NCBI GenBank assembly: GCA_023614405.1
Contig: CM042689.1
Coordinates: 332,854,305-332,918,304, forward strand
DNA from: Avena insularis
Taxonomy: Eukaryota; Streptophyta; Magnoliopsida; Poales; Poaceae
Length of the DNA stretch: 64,000 nt
Reading direction: 5' to 3'
Part shown: piece after piece, positions 22,717 through 35,316 of the stretch
Layout of the letters: every line of letters starts with the position of its first letter
Position numbering within the stretch: position 1 is the first letter of the stretch
Made by a program: the position numbers and the translations under genes
The notes under the pieces: model-generated
Databases searched by the model: none
What the model was told of the DNA's origin: nothing
The model's input: only the letters and a program-made list of their open reading frames with translations

Positions 22717-23143
22717 TTATCCAACTAGTACATACTTAGAATGATATTGGCAATAATCTGATAGGTGTAGAGAATTTGGATTCCTGTACACCCCACCGAA
22801 GAGATGATATTCCTTCATTGGTGAGAAGTTTGGATCCATCAGTAATAGTGACCTGAACTGATGACATGTGTTGAGCTGGTAACTATAACTTCTATACCAA
22901 TTTACTGTTGATAAAATTACCAGAGCTACCTGAATCAATAATAATACACACTTGGGTCTTGCCAATATGCCCCAACAATCTAATTGTATTTCTCCATGTT
23001 GTTCCTTCAGTTGTTGCAGAAGACAAAGTCATAGCTTGATCAGATTCAGATGAACTTATTTCTTCTTCTCCTTTATCATCATCAGTGTTAGTATTGCCAT
23101 CTTTTAGATATAATGCAGCACATATTTCATCAATCACAACCAA
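22717..23143 (-). pseudogene. element E aspartic protease
   Basis: The minus frame carries the active-site motif IIDSGSSGNFINSKLV near 22895-22945, after an acidic linker. The region downstream is shifted to another frame. A degenerate nucleic-acid-binding motif (ECFKYGGKYG) lies just upstream near 23160-23210. Confidence 0.72.
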
Positions 23144-23883
23144 TTGAACTTGACTGGGAAATTTGTGACCTAGCCCATATTTTCCTCCATATTTAAAGCA
23201 TTCACCTCTAGCATGCCTCTAAGATCCAAGGTTATCATTTTTTTGCACTCGTAATGGCACCACTGCAATTTGCTTGTCTTTCTAAACTTCTATTAGATAT
23301 TTCCCCAATTTACCAGGACCATCATGATTGCACCACTTCTTATACTTATACATTCCCTTCTTGTATTAACTCATTCACATGTGCTTCTTGTAAGAGAGCC
23401 AGAGAAATAGCCGCATAAACTGTTCTAGGTTTATGCAGAATGATAGATGTTTGAATTTCTTCCCTTAATCCTTTTACATACTTAGCCACAAAGAAGGTAT
23501 CATATAAACCATGATTATGAGCTAACATCTGAAGCATCAACCCCTCAAAATCTTTGGAATAAGACTCTACATCACCTTGTTGACTAATACCCAAGGTTTT
23601 AGTCATGTCAACATAGTATAATCCTTAGCAAATTTTTGACACATGGCTACACAAACAAGTGCCAAGCCATCTATATCATGTTGAGCTTCATACGTCTCCA
23701 ACCACAATGCCGCGGACCCAGTAAATTTTAAGGTAGCATAATCTACTTTAGACTCCTCAGGAACGTGAAACATGTTGAAGTATTTTTCAGCCTTTTCCTT
23801 CTACAGGTTTGGGTGATTTTCATCAAATTTTGGGAAGCTAGTTTTAGGTTTACGTAAATACCGATGATGAGATCCTGTCCCAC
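23144..23883 (-). pseudogene. element E Gag fragment
   Basis: Minus-strand frames include SYSKDFEGLMLQMLAHNHGL and FFVAKYVKGLREEIQTSI, typical of plant Ty3/Gypsy capsid. The N-terminal continuation is displaced past the solo LTR (25377-25589) and past element B (41505-41759). Confidence 0.7.
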
Positions 23884-25376
23884 TGATGACCCACAAGTAT
23901 AGGGGGTGTCTCATGGTACTTTCGATAAATAGGAGTATCGATCCCAATGAGGAGCAGAAGGTGTTGACTAGTGTTATGGAGCAGGAAATCTCTATAAATA
24001 CTTAGCAAACGTATTTTTAGGTTTTTTTTTGATAAAGCAATAAAGCAAAGTTCAAGTAGCAAAGACAACGAACAAACACAACAAGTGGCCCAATCCTTTC
24101 TTAGCAAAGGACAAGCCGGTGGAAATATTTATAAGAACCAAACGTTCTCAAGGACACATGGGAATTCTATCAAGTGCTTTCGCTTCAAATAGTTGAGTAC
24201 CCTTATTTGGTGTTGCAAGTGTTGTGTGGGTGAACCTGTGCTAATATACCGGCCTTACTTGGACTAATACATACATGTGATTAAACCCCCTTCAAGTATC
24301 CGCAACTATAGGAAAGTAATTAAGATATAAACCTAACCACAGCCTTAAACTCTGAGATCCTACACTCCCTTGTGCAAATGTGTCCTAACGGGGGTTCAGG
24401 TTTCTGTCACCCCGGCAACCCCACGATTAGTAGCCAAATACACAATGCATTCCCCTAGGCCCATAAATGGTGAAGTATCATGTAGTCGACGTTCACATGA
24501 CACCACTAGAAGAATGACACCACAACTTAAATATTAAACCATTAAATAATAACTCAACACAAATCCACTACTAACAACATGACTTCTCCCATGTCCTCAA
24601 GAACTAAACGAACTACTCACGAGACATCATATGGATCAAGTTCAAAGATGATATGGTAATGGATAACGAACTAAACATAAACAATAATCCAATGGTTCCA
24701 CTCACAAGCATCAACTACAATAGTAATCAACACCGGGAAAGTTTCCCCTAAGAACTATGCAAGTATTCAACATGATTGTTACAGCGGGATGGAGTGGTGA
24801 TGATGGTTCTGGTGGAGATGATGGTGTGGATGATGATGATGATCCCGATGAAGTCTATCTTGATGATGGTGTTGATGGCTACGATGTCCCCTCTTCGGGA
24901 AGGAATTTACATGGCAGAAATCTGTCTACCGGAGAGCTCTTTCTCTCTCGGTGTTTTCTGCCCCATAGAGGTGGCGGAAATCTTTCTGTGGTCGCCCCTT
25001 GTTATTAGGGTTCCAAGAGGGAGATATAGGCGAGAGGGCAGAGTCGGAGGCCGGACAGGTGGGCCACACCTGCCCTAGGCGCGGCCCAGGGGTGTGGGCC
25101 CCCTGTGGCCCAGCTACGCCTCCCCTTTTGGATTCCTTTGTCTTCTGGGAAAATATAATTTTCCAATATTTTTCTGTTATTTTTTCTGATCGTCGCGAAA
25201 TTGCATCAAAACACCTCTTTTTCCATCAGAACCCTGACTCCAGCAGTTCATCCTCCAAGAATCATCTAACATGCAAAAACAGAGGAAAAGACATAAGTAA
25301 TACCTCATAATAAGACATATATCAATGAATAGAGGCAAATTATGATATAGAAAGGTGATGCAAATTGGACGTATCG
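23884..25376 (-). mobile_element. solo LTR (element F) inside Gag of element E
   Basis: Read on the minus strand it starts (C)GATACGTCC, a mutated TGATACGTCC, and ends TGTGGGTCATCA. CCCAC flanks it at 23879-23883 and 25377-25381. There is no internal sequence, so this is a solo LTR. It contains a GATGAT-rich run near 24800-24880 and shares its terminal words with the LTRs of elements A and C, but it differs in its body. Confidence 0.82.
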
Positions 25377-25589
25377 CCCACCTCCATCATACTAAGAATG
25401 CACATGAGCATAAGACCGGAGGCACATGAAGTATGATACACACATGAAGTATGATACGCACCAATGATCAGAGGATGCTCATGAGCAATTCCCTGTGGAC
25501 CAGTATCATCCCCGTGCCCAACTGGATTGGAGAAAATGCTAATAACTGTGTTGATGGCACCCTTAATAGAAATGAGCTTGGTGCCCTAA

Positions 25590-26975
25590 TGTCTACGCAC
25601 GCTTCTATTCTTGTAGACAGTGTTGGGCCTCCAAGTGTAGAGGTTTGTAGAACAACAGCAAGTTTCCCTTAAGTGGATCCCCCAAGGTTTATCGAACTCG
25701 GGGAGGAATAGGTCAAAGGTATCCCTCTCAAGCAACCCTGAAATCAAGATACAAGAAGTATCTTGTGTACCCAACACACCCAATACACTTGTCAGGTGTA
25801 TAGGTGCACTAGTTCGGCGAAGAGATAGTGAAATACAAGTAATATGGATGATTATAAGTGGTAATTGCAATCTGAAATAAAAATGGCAGCAAGCAAACAT
25901 GTAACAGGATTGATTTTAAACTGTGTTTCAATTCTTAGAAACAAGGACTATGGATCATACTTTCACTAGTGGACACTCTCATAAAAATATCTTCTCTTCA
26001 TTATGCTACTCTGAACTACTCTCCGGTTGGATAACTCCAATCCATGTTAGGGCTACAAAATCTCTCCTTAAAGTTTGCATTCCCCATCTAGGTAACCCTA
26101 CACTATCACCTTGAGCTCTAGATGGTTCCAACAAACACCACAATTTCATAGAGACATCCAACTCAAATTATACTCATGATAAGTATTTATGTAACCTTTA
26201 GCCTAAGTGCCACACGATGTGCACACTGTCAACTTCACACACGTGGATATAAGCGGATATTAATTAAAGCACTTGATTAGCAGAGTATATCTACTTATTA
26301 AACTAGATTACAAAGCTCATGATCTTAATAAGATCACGCATAGAGAGAGATGAACACATAGCTACCGGTAGAGCCCTTAGCCTCGAGGGAGAACTACTCC
26401 CTCATCATCATGGGAGTCAGCAACGGTGATGGAGATGGCATTGGAGTCAAAGGAGATGGTTCCGGGGGCAATTCCCCGTCCTGGCAGGGTGCCGGAATAG
26501 AGACTTCTGTCCCCCAAATCTCCTCTTCGGTGGCGGTGGCGCTGTGGAACTTTTCGTGGATTTCTGATCTGGGTGCTTAGGGTTTATGCCTCGGGGTGTT
26601 TATATATGTGAAGGGGTGAGGTCGTTGGACGCCCAAGGGGCCCACACCATAGGCTGGCGCGCCCTAGGGTGGGCGCGCGCCACCCTATGGTGTGGCCGCC
26701 TCGTGGCTCCTCTTCGTCTCCCCTTTTGACTCCGTCTTTGCTCCGGTAAAATATTGAATTCGGCTTTTGTTCCATCCAATTCCGAGAATATTTCCTTACT
26801 AGATTTTCTGAAACCAAAAACAACAAAAAACAGGTAACTGGCACTGCGGCATCTTGTCAATAGGTTAGTTCCATAAAATGTATAAAAATACCTCAAAGTG
26901 TAGACAAAACATAAGAAAGTTGATACAAAACAAGCATGGAGTATCAAAAATTATAGATATGTTTACGACGTATCA
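25590..26975 (-). repeat. 3' LTR of element B
   Basis: On the minus strand it runs TGATACGTCGTAAACATATC to ACGCACTTGTAGACA-type ends (TG...CA) over 1386 bp. It contains a TATATAAACACCCC promoter-like box near 26600. It aligns by eye with 40142-41504 along its whole length. Confidence 0.85.
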
Positions 26976-29221
26976 AGCATCCCCAAGCTTAACTCCTGCT
27001 CGTCCTCGAGTAGGTAAGTGATAAAAAGAATAGTTTTTAAGGTGATATGCACCATCATAATCTTGATCAAAATATCGTAAAGCATCGATAGCTGGGATCA
27101 TAGTACTCTAAACATGAACATGAAAGATGTAGTTCTAACAATAAGACAAAGCAACTAAGTTGTGACATGAAAAGGTACAGACAAAAGACTGTGAATAAAA
27201 ATGCATTGAAATATATTTATTTGTTTCACATATAGAAAACATAGCATGAGTGGTATTCAGCTTGTCCTTCATGGAATAGCAAAACATAAATGGATAGGAC
27301 ACCTTCAAAGTTCATAAGGGTGACTAGATACAAATAATCAATAAGTTTTGGGACAGTGCACATTGAGCTAAGAATGACAACTATGCTCTCTTAATTGGTG
27401 CATAAAGATAGAAAGTGGAGACTCAACATAAAAGTAAAAAAGAAAGGCCCTTCACAGAGGGAAGTAGGTATTTCAAGTTTCATAAAGAGCTTCCAAAAAT
27501 TATGGTACTTACTAGCTTTGAGCTCTCATTGCCCCTATCATAAGAATCTTGAAGTGACTAAGGTTAAAGTGAGAAAAATATGAAGTATATGCTTGACAGA
27601 TCATAAGTTGAAAGTCTCATGTCCCTTGAGTAGGGGGGGCCGTTCCTCATGCTACTCAACTTTAGTCACAAGCAAGTTATTGTCATTGTAAGTATATGTG
27701 TATCATAGAGAATAGCCAACGGGGTACCCCTTGCCCCATGACACAGGAGCTATCCCATATCAAAATGACAAGGCAATAGACAATGAGCATCTCAGCGATC
27801 TTTTTATTTACCATGAGCATGGTGCTTTTTTCTTCTTTAATTCTATATTTTTTCTGAAGATGCTTCATAGATGGCTCACTTTGGTTATGTTGCAAGTTTC
27901 CACCATGATTAGGCATGGATTAGGCTAGCCACCCAGGCGTTTCTCTAACACATATACAATACTCCATGGACTTACAAGCTCCCATTTTATTTCAGAACGC
28001 CGACATCCATAAACAAAAGATCATGATATCAACTTGATAGATATGTACAAGTGTTGAAAGCGTTCCCCATTATAGTATGGTTATGCTAACTCCCAACTTA
28101 TAATTTGCAAGCATATAAGCAACATAGATGGGCACAATGGTTCAAGTTTATTAAGTGCAAGAAAAATAAAGTGTGCCATCAAGTTCGTGAGAGCTTTAAT
28201 CACTAATTTTCACATAACAAAAGTTTAATTTGGAAGATAAATAAACACATGAATATACTTGGAATGGTGTAACACACCATGCATAGGAATTTATAGTGGA
28301 CTCTTTGGAATAACTTGGTTTCTTGGGAGTTGGACGCACGAGTAGAGCTCATACCCAGTACAAGTGGAGGCTAGCAAAAGACTGGGAGCGACCAACTAAG
28401 AGAGCAATAATAGCCATAATCATGCAAAGCGACAAAACATTATTAATTAAAGCATAAAGTGATATCACAAGTCAAAAACTAAATGATCATATAGGATAAG
28501 GTGACTGGTTCATAGTCTTAACATGGTGTAAGCATGTGCCAAGTCAACCCAAATAAAGCATCAAAGGAGAATACCTCAATATTATGCTTTTGTATGCTAA
28601 AACAACGCATGATTCTTTCAAGGCACATTAAGCAATCTCAATTGTTTGAATCAAGTCATGATACAACAGTAATCACTAAGCATATGGTCAAAGAAACATC
28701 TAACATGACATGATAAAGTCTAAACCACAGTCAAAACAAGATTCCTTTTGTACCACTATAAGCATGAAACATTCTACTCTTTTCCAACACCAATCAACTT
28801 ATTTGAAACAACTCACATAGATAATAATTAATAAAGACTAGTGAGCTTGTATCAAAAATCTACAAATAAGAACTAAAAAGTTCTAAGCACAAAGGATAAG
28901 AAAACTAAAGCTAAACGCAGTGCTAGCAAAAGTGAACACTCACAGAATAATAAGAGTGAACACTAGAGTGTTCTAAACAATGAAAATGGAGTGTGTCTCT
29001 CTCCAAAAGAAGTGTGCTGGGATCCATCCAACTTATTGCAGCAAACAAGCAAAAGAAAACTAAAAACAAAAACAAAGATGCTCCAAGAACAACACATAGT
29101 GCATGAAGCAATAAACATAGTATTTTGAAAGAAAACCTGAGATTTTTGTTGATGAAGAAGGGGATGCCTTGGGCATCCCCAAGCTTTGACGCTTGTACCT
29201 CTTGAATATTTCTTGGGGTGA
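26976..29221 (-). other. 3' internal noncoding part of element B
   Basis: No coding frame stands out. AAGCTTGGGGATGC directly abuts the LTR on the minus strand and is the probable polypurine tract. The segment near 27880-28060 is clearly related to 36472-36778 of element A. Confidence 0.65.
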
Positions 29222-29226
29222 CACGG

Positions 29227-30610
29227 TGATACGTCCAAAATGTATCTACTTTCCCAAACACTTTTGCTATTGTTTCTCTTGTAAACTTGTGTGATTTGGA
29301 TACAACTAACACGGACCGATGCTGTTTTCAGAAGAATTGCTTTGGTGTCTAGTTTTTGTGCAGAAAATCAACTTTCAGGAAAAATCCCAGGAAATATGCC
29401 AAAACTCCTATTTTACCAGAAGACTCGTGGAGCCAGAAGCTGAGACAGAGGAGGGCCACGAGGGGCCCACACCCACTGGCCGCACGGGCCAGCCCAGGCC
29501 ACGCCTGGGAGGGGTGTGGCCACCTCGGGCACCCCTTCGGCCTCCCTCTTCGCCTACATAAAGCCTTCTAACCTAAAAACTCAGGGGTTCAACGTTTTTC
29601 TAGACAGAGTTCTGGTGCACCACCACCACCAGAAACCGTGATTCGGAACCAGAAACTCCATTCTGGCACCTTGCCGGGGACGGGGATTTGGAGGAGATCA
29701 TCGCCATCATCATCACCGACGCCTCTCCATCAACCATCCATGTTTCCCCCATCCATGAGTGAGTAATCCCCCACTGTAGGCTATGGGGATGGTAGGGATT
29801 GGATGAGATTTATCATGTAATCGAATAAGATTGTTAGGGCATGGTGCCTAGTATCTCTATTAGTGCTATTTGACTTTGTTGCAACTTGTTGTGCTTAATG
29901 CTTGTCACTAGGGCCCGAGTGCCATGATCTCAGATCCGAACATGTTATTGATTCATGATGATAGTATTGTTTGTGATCTTATCTGCAAGTTGTTACACAT
30001 ATCATTTTCCGGAACCAAAGGCCCCGAAGTGACAGAAATTGGGACAGCCGGAGGGGATGGCTGTGGTATGAGGATCACATGTGTTCAAGGAGTGTTAATG
30101 CTTTTCTCCGGTACCCTATTAAAAGGAGCACCTTAATTGCTAGTAGATTCCCTTGAGGCCCCGCTACAACGGGCTGGCAGGACAAAAGATGTTGTGCAAG
30201 TTCTCATTGCGAGCACGTATGACTATATATGGAACACATGTCTATGATTGTTTAGTACTTGGATGCTTTATCTTATTTATGTGTGAATGCTCTAGATCTT
30301 GAATTTACATGAATAGTCTTGTCCATGCAACGCCCGTCCATCCATCACTATGCCTACCGCACTCAAATCCTATTGTTTGCTACTATTGTTACTACTGCCT
30401 TTGTTTTACTGCTGCTACTTTGCTATTGCTACTACAAAACTGTTGCTACTGATAAATTTATGTGAGCAAGATTATTTTCAGGTGCAGCTAAATTGACAAC
30501 TCAGTTGTTAAGGATTATAAGTATTCTTTTGTTCCCCTTGTGTCGGATCAATAAATTGGGTTATACTACCCTCGAAGACTGTTGCGATCTCCTATACTTG
30601 TGGGTCATCA
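29227..30610 (+). repeat. 5' LTR of element A
   Basis: It is 1384 bp, from TGATACGTCCAAAATG to TGTGGGTCATCA. It matches 37140-38529 closely by eye and is preceded by the CACGG duplication. Confidence 0.9.
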
Positions 30611-30621
30611 AGACTATTTTC

Positions 30622-30639
30622 TGGTGCCATTGCTGGGGA
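30622..30639 (+). other. primer binding site of element A (tRNA-Asp type)
   Basis: TGGTGCCATTGCTGGGGA, 11 bp after the LTR, differs at three positions from the complement of the plant tRNA-Asp 3' end. Athila-lineage elements use this primer. Confidence 0.75.
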
Positions 30640-30700
30640 GCATAACTTTATTTGTAAGTTCACTTGGATCTATTATTATTTGCTGCTATCCTTTTTCATC

Positions 30701-31183
30701 ATGGGAAACTCTTGTGGTGGAAAGTTTCCTATTTTACCATCCACTACAAGAAGAGGTATAGTTCTAAACACCTCTGCTGCTCTTGATTCAACATCTGTTA
30801 TAAGTAAGCTTGTTACACCACCACCACATACACATGCTACACACACTGCTACTACTGCTGAATCTGAAATTGTTTCTGATACTCATGATGTTACTTCTAT
30901 TGTGCTTGATGAGAGTGGTTCATTAGGTCCTTTCCTAGATGCTACTATTTCTAGAACTATACTAGGAAACACTGAAACTCCTAGTGAAGACACTATTACA
31001 CCTGTTAGCTCACCTGAGTCTAGAGAAAGCTATGATATTAATGATGGTTATATTGAAATGACTGATGAATTTATTGAAGAGTATCGAAACACACGAGGTG
31101 CTAGTGATATTAAGAGTCTCTTTGAGAAACGTACTATTATACCTAAACTTTTTCCTGATGCTAAGTTTGCCACTCTCCCATAA
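30701..31183 (+). pseudogene. element A Gag N-terminal part
   Basis: A frame from ATG 30701 (MGNSCGGKFPILPSTTRRG) of 160 codons is Thr/Ser-rich in its first half and acidic in its second. Element C has the same start at 45081. The frame stops at 31181, but homologous sequence continues in another frame toward 31279, so one frameshift separates it from the capsid core. The start is chosen from conservation between A and C. Confidence 0.65.
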
Positions 31184-31278
31184 ACATTAAATATAAAGAT
31201 TATGATTTCTCTCTTGATTTATCCTATATAAACAATGTTGAGAAAGAACCTTTTTGTGGGACTGAGAATGAAAGGGCT

Positions 31279-31869
31279 GTGGCACATATGAATGAGCTTT
31301 CCACTATGAGTGCCTTATTTTCTGATGATGTTAAGATGCGCACCTACTTTGTTGCTAAAATTTTCCATTTTTCACTAAAAGGAGAAACTAAGGCTTGGTT
31401 TAATAATTTACCTCCTGGATCCATTGATAGCCCTGATTGCTTGATTGCTACTTTCTTTCAGAAATATTTCCCTCCTAGTGCTCGACATGCTGTTTTGCAG
31501 AAACTTTTTGATTTTAAACAAGGAGAAGAGGAGAAATTGCCTGAGTCATGGACAAGATTCTATGCCTTGATTCATGCACATCCTGGATGTCCATTACCTA
31601 AAAATGAGCTTCTTGATATCTATTATAATGGACTAACTGATGAATCTAGGACATACCTGGATAGTTTTGCTGATTGTGTTTTCACGAAAAGAACTCCTAC
31701 AGAAGCCGAAGAATTAATGGCTAAAATAAGCAAGAATTATGATGATTGGACTACAACTGAGCCAATTACACCCGAGCCCACTACTCCTGAACCAATTGTG
31801 CCTGAACCAACTCCAACACCAACACCCAAGAAGAGGGGAGTGATTGAATTAAATGATGAAAGAAGCTAA
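31279..31869 (+). CDS. element A Gag capsid core
   Basis: 196 codons with the retrotransposon Gag signature (FSLKGETKAWFNNLP and FFQKYFPPSARHAVLQKLF), then a Pro/Thr repeat tail (EPTTPEP, TPTPTPKKRG). It overlaps the start of the downstream protease frame by 17 bp in a different register, which would call for frameshifting or reinitiation, or reflects decay. It assembles the virus-like particle in the cytoplasm. Confidence 0.82.
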   Translation: MAHMNELSTMSALFSDDVKMRTYFVAKIFHFSLKGETKAWFNNLPPGSIDSPDCLIATFFQKYFPPSARHAVLQKLFDFKQGEEEKLPESWTRFYALIHAHPGCPLPKNELLDIYYNGLTDESRTYLDSFADCVFTKRTPTEAEELMAKISKNYDDWTTTEPITPEPTTPEPIVPEPTPTPTPKKRGVIELNDERS

Positions 31870-33376
31870 GAAATGTCTTAATGAGAAGGGTATTAGATCT
31901 GAAGATGTGAAGAATTTACCTCCTATAGAAGAATTATGTAAGCCAATTTCCCACTCATCCACTATTGAGGTACACTCTCTCCAACACTTAGATGAAGGTG
32001 ATATTCCTTATGAGAAACCTCCTGATAAATGCTTAGAGGAGCTTGATATTTTTATTGTTAAACAAGGTAATTTAAATAAACAAGTTCAGAATCATTTATT
32101 GGAAAACTCTAGAGCTATTAATGAGTTGAAAGATATTGTTGAAAGAAATGCTAATGATGTTAAAATGTTTGTTAAACATTTCCAATTGGTTCAAACTCAA
32201 ATTGATCAACTTGCTAAAGTGCAAAAAGATATGCTAGTTAATGCTTCTAGAGATAAACATGCTTATGGTATTAGAACTAGGAGTGGTGCTGCCACTCAAG
32301 ATCCTTTATATCCTGAGGGACACCCTAAAAGAATTGAGCAGGATTCTCAACAAGATGAAAATAGTGGTAGTCCTAAGAGAAAGAAAGAGAAACATAAAAC
32401 AGTTGAGGAACTTTCTGAACCTGTTGTAGATCCTAATAGTATATCTATCTCTGATGCTCAAATTGAGAGTAGTAATGATAACAATAATGCTCGTGATAAG
32501 GAAGAAATTGAAGAAGGACTTGAGAAGCACACTAAGAACACTAAGTACACTAAGAAAGATTTTATTGCTAATAAAAATGGTAGTGAAAGAGAACCTTGGG
32601 TGCAGAAACCAATGCCTTTTCCTAATAAGAAACACAAGTTGAAGGAAGAAAAACACTATAACAAGTTTTATGAGTGGATGAAACCTTTATTTTTGCAAAT
32701 TCCTTTGACTGATGCTATTAAGTTGCCTCCTTATTCAAAGTATATGAAGGATATTGTCTCTAATAAAAGGAAGATTCCTAATGAGGAAATTTCTACTTTG
32801 CTTGCTAAGTATTCCTTCAATGGTAAGGTTCCAAAGAAACTTGGTGATCCAGGTATTCCAACTATTCCTTGCTCTATTAAAAATAATTATGTTAGAACTG
32901 CTTTGTGTGATTTGGGAGCTGGAGTTAGTGTTATGCCTTTTTCTCTCTACAAAAAACTTCAGCTAGAAAAATTGATACCAACTAATATATCTTTGCAAAT
33001 GGCTGATAAGTCTACTACTATTCCTGTTGGTATATGTGAGGATGTTCCTGTTCAAGTGGCTCATAATTGCTTGGTTTTAACTGATTTTGTTGTGCTTGAG
33101 ATGCCTGAAGATCATAATATGTCTATTATTCTTGGGAGACCTTTCCTTAATACTGCAGGTGCTGTCATCAATTGTAATAAAGGAAAAGTAACTTCTAATA
33201 TTAATGAGAAAGAGCATACTATCTATTTCCCAAATAAGATTGATAAGAGCTATGGCCTGAATTCAATTGAAAATATTAAGGGCATCAAAGTTGGAGAAAT
33301 ATATTGTCCCATTCGACAAGAAAGTTTTGAAACTATTATGATTGGGACTATTGCTATCAAGATTGAGGTAACATAA
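31853..33376 (+). CDS. element A C-terminal Gag region and Athila-type aspartic protease
   Basis: 507 codons. The first half is hydrophilic with coiled-coil-like heptads (residues about 60-130) and a Lys/Glu-rich middle. The protease lies near residues 330-450: ALCDLGAGVSVMPFSLY carries the DLGA variant active site used by Athila elements, and SIILGRPFL is the second conserved strand. The frame ends 3.8 kb before the 3' LTR without any RT, RNase H or integrase following. The intact frame suggests fairly recent activity for this segment. Confidence 0.85.
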   Translation: MMKEAKKCLNEKGIRSEDVKNLPPIEELCKPISHSSTIEVHSLQHLDEGDIPYEKPPDKCLEELDIFIVKQGNLNKQVQNHLLENSRAINELKDIVERNANDVKMFVKHFQLVQTQIDQLAKVQKDMLVNASRDKHAYGIRTRSGAATQDPLYPEGHPKRIEQDSQQDENSGSPKRKKEKHKTVEELSEPVVDPNSISISDAQIESSNDNNNARDKEEIEEGLEKHTKNTKYTKKDFIANKNGSEREPWVQKPMPFPNKKHKLKEEKHYNKFYEWMKPLFLQIPLTDAIKLPPYSKYMKDIVSNKRKIPNEEISTLLAKYSFNGKVPKKLGDPGIPTIPCSIKNNYVRTALCDLGAGVSVMPFSLYKKLQLEKLIPTNISLQMADKSTTIPVGICEDVPVQVAHNCLVLTDFVVLEMPEDHNMSIILGRPFLNTAGAVINCNKGKVTSNINEKEHTIYFPNKIDKSYGLNSIENIKGIKVGEIYCPIRQESFETIMIGTIAIKIEVT

Positions 33377-34231
33377 TCATTTTGTGACATGCAAAGTTTT
33401 GTTTCATATAAAATTGTTTTGGTAACAAGACTTGATCAACCTTGTTAACAAAGGGATTTTAATGGACAAAACAATGTTTTCACAATGATTGTCCTTGCTC
33501 ACTTTTATTTTTCTCCATTCCAATCTTTGCTCTTCGTTTTGTTTGTCTTAGTTTTGCTAGTTGCTTGCTTTTTAGAGTGTCTTAAAACTTCTGTAGTTTT
33601 GGTTTTGGTTTGCCTTTTGTGTCTTTTCAAAAATCTTTTTCTGCGAGAAAATCAGTTTTCATATCCTGAAAATTGGCCAAAAATAAAGTTTCCTGAAAAA
33701 ATCCAGAAAATTCATATTAAAATTTTCCTCGAAAAAGGGGCAGAGGGGCACCTGGAGTGACCCAGAGGGACCCACCAGGCCAGCATAGCCCCTGGTGGCA
33801 CGGCCAGCCCCAGGGCGCGCCTGGCCTAGTCGTGGCCCACCCCTGGCCCTCGAAGTTGCCTCCTTCCAGCCACTTCTTTCTCTCTCCCAAAAAACACCGG
33901 AAAATTTCTCAAAGCTCGAGTTCCTACTGTTCTTGCTCCTGATTTTCGATCTCCTTGCTCAGCCCATCTTTGCTGCTGATTTTTGGAGGGATTGCTCTCT
34001 GGTATGTGCCTCCTCCGCTTGTCCAATTAGATTTTTGATTGGTGGTTTCTATCTTGAGTATTTTGCTACTATAGGTGACAGGTTGTGTGAGATTGCATGC
34101 TTGTTCTATGCTTAGAGATTTCATTTTGATGCATGTTTATCCCTCTAGCAAGTTCCTATAGTAGTTCCTCATCATTTATCAACTTAGAAATCACTTGGTT
34201 TGATGTTTATCTAAAAATTTCAGAAAACAAG
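33377..34231 (+). other. element A spacer between protease and third ORF
   Basis: No conserved domain is seen; reverse transcriptase would be expected here in a complete element. A related but diverged spacer occurs in element C at about 47720-48580. TTTCAG lies just before the next ATG and may be a splice acceptor for the third ORF. Confidence 0.6.
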
Positions 34232-35316
34232 ATGAGTGCATACCAACTGAATCAACATGAATTGATGGTACCTGAGCCAATGAAAGTCCATCGCGAGGAG
34301 GAGGTTTTCTCTTCCATATATCCATGCCCTGAATTTATGAGAGCCACGGGGATCTTTCAGGATTTCCAAACTCTGATTTCTAATGCAGGGTTGGAGCATT
34401 TTGTTGGAGAATAACCGTACCAATTTGTGAAACTAACTATGTCTGTGGTTCAGGACTTTCGATTTAGTTGGTCCTTGCCTAACCCCATGGTCCACTACAA
34501 AATTTACAATATAGCTGTCAACCTACCTTTTGATGATTTTTGTGCAGCTATCAGAGTGCTATAGTGGGGTTCATGTGAGAAGATTAGAGATAGGCCTACG
34601 CCACTCATGGACTTATATGCGTAAATTTTCCAAGGTTTCAACTTCTCAAAGGAGAGTGGTAAAATTCAGAATATTCATCTCCCTTCTATTCGTTATTCTG
34701 CCTATTTCATTGCCAAGTGTGTTCTTGCTAGGAAGACTGCTAGAAAATTATCTTCATTTGATCTAGCTTTTATCTCAGCTGCTTTGAATAGGGATAGAAC
34801 TTATAATTTGGGTGCTTTGATAGCTTTACGTCTTGCTGCTAACCGCGAGAAAGGTGGAATTTGTGGAGGCCTCATTGCCTATCGTTTGCTAGTTTTGCAT
34901 GGTTTAGAGCCTCATCATTCAGATTTTCAGTTCCCCATAGAGAGACTTGATCTCAATTCCATGGTACAACATAAATTTGTTTCTTCTTGGGCTTGTTTGA
35001 GCGAGTTACCTTATGAAATAACCTTTGTCAAGAGTGGTTGGAGAGGGGGTAAGTCTGAGAAAGTAGTCCGCCTGCACCTGCTTTGTTTAACTTTGATAAC
35101 ATGCAAGGATGGTCATACATGGCGGAGATCTCCCAGCAAGAGGAGAATGTTGGAGAGGATGCCGAAGATAATTCGGTTCAGCCCTCCAACATGGGGGAGT
35201 CTTCATACCAACAACCATCTTATGATTGGGGCACTTCTTCTTCTTCATCGCGAGGGCCCGATTATGATCATTCCTATGATGATCCACCAGCTTGGGGTTA
35301 CTACCCGCGTTATTGA
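34232..35316 (+). pseudogene. element A third ORF (Athila ORF-like), broken
   Basis: The ATG at 34232 follows a TTTCAG acceptor-like site. Pieces in two or three frames (MSAYQLNQHELMVPEP, YKIYNIAVNLPFDDFCAAIR, FDLAFISAALNRDRTYNLGA, then SYQQPSYDWGTSSSSSRGPD) form a hydrophilic protein of about 360 residues. The style and position match the extra ORF of Athila-group elements. Stops and frameshifts near 34415, 34620 and 35080 break it. Its function is unknown. Confidence 0.65.
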
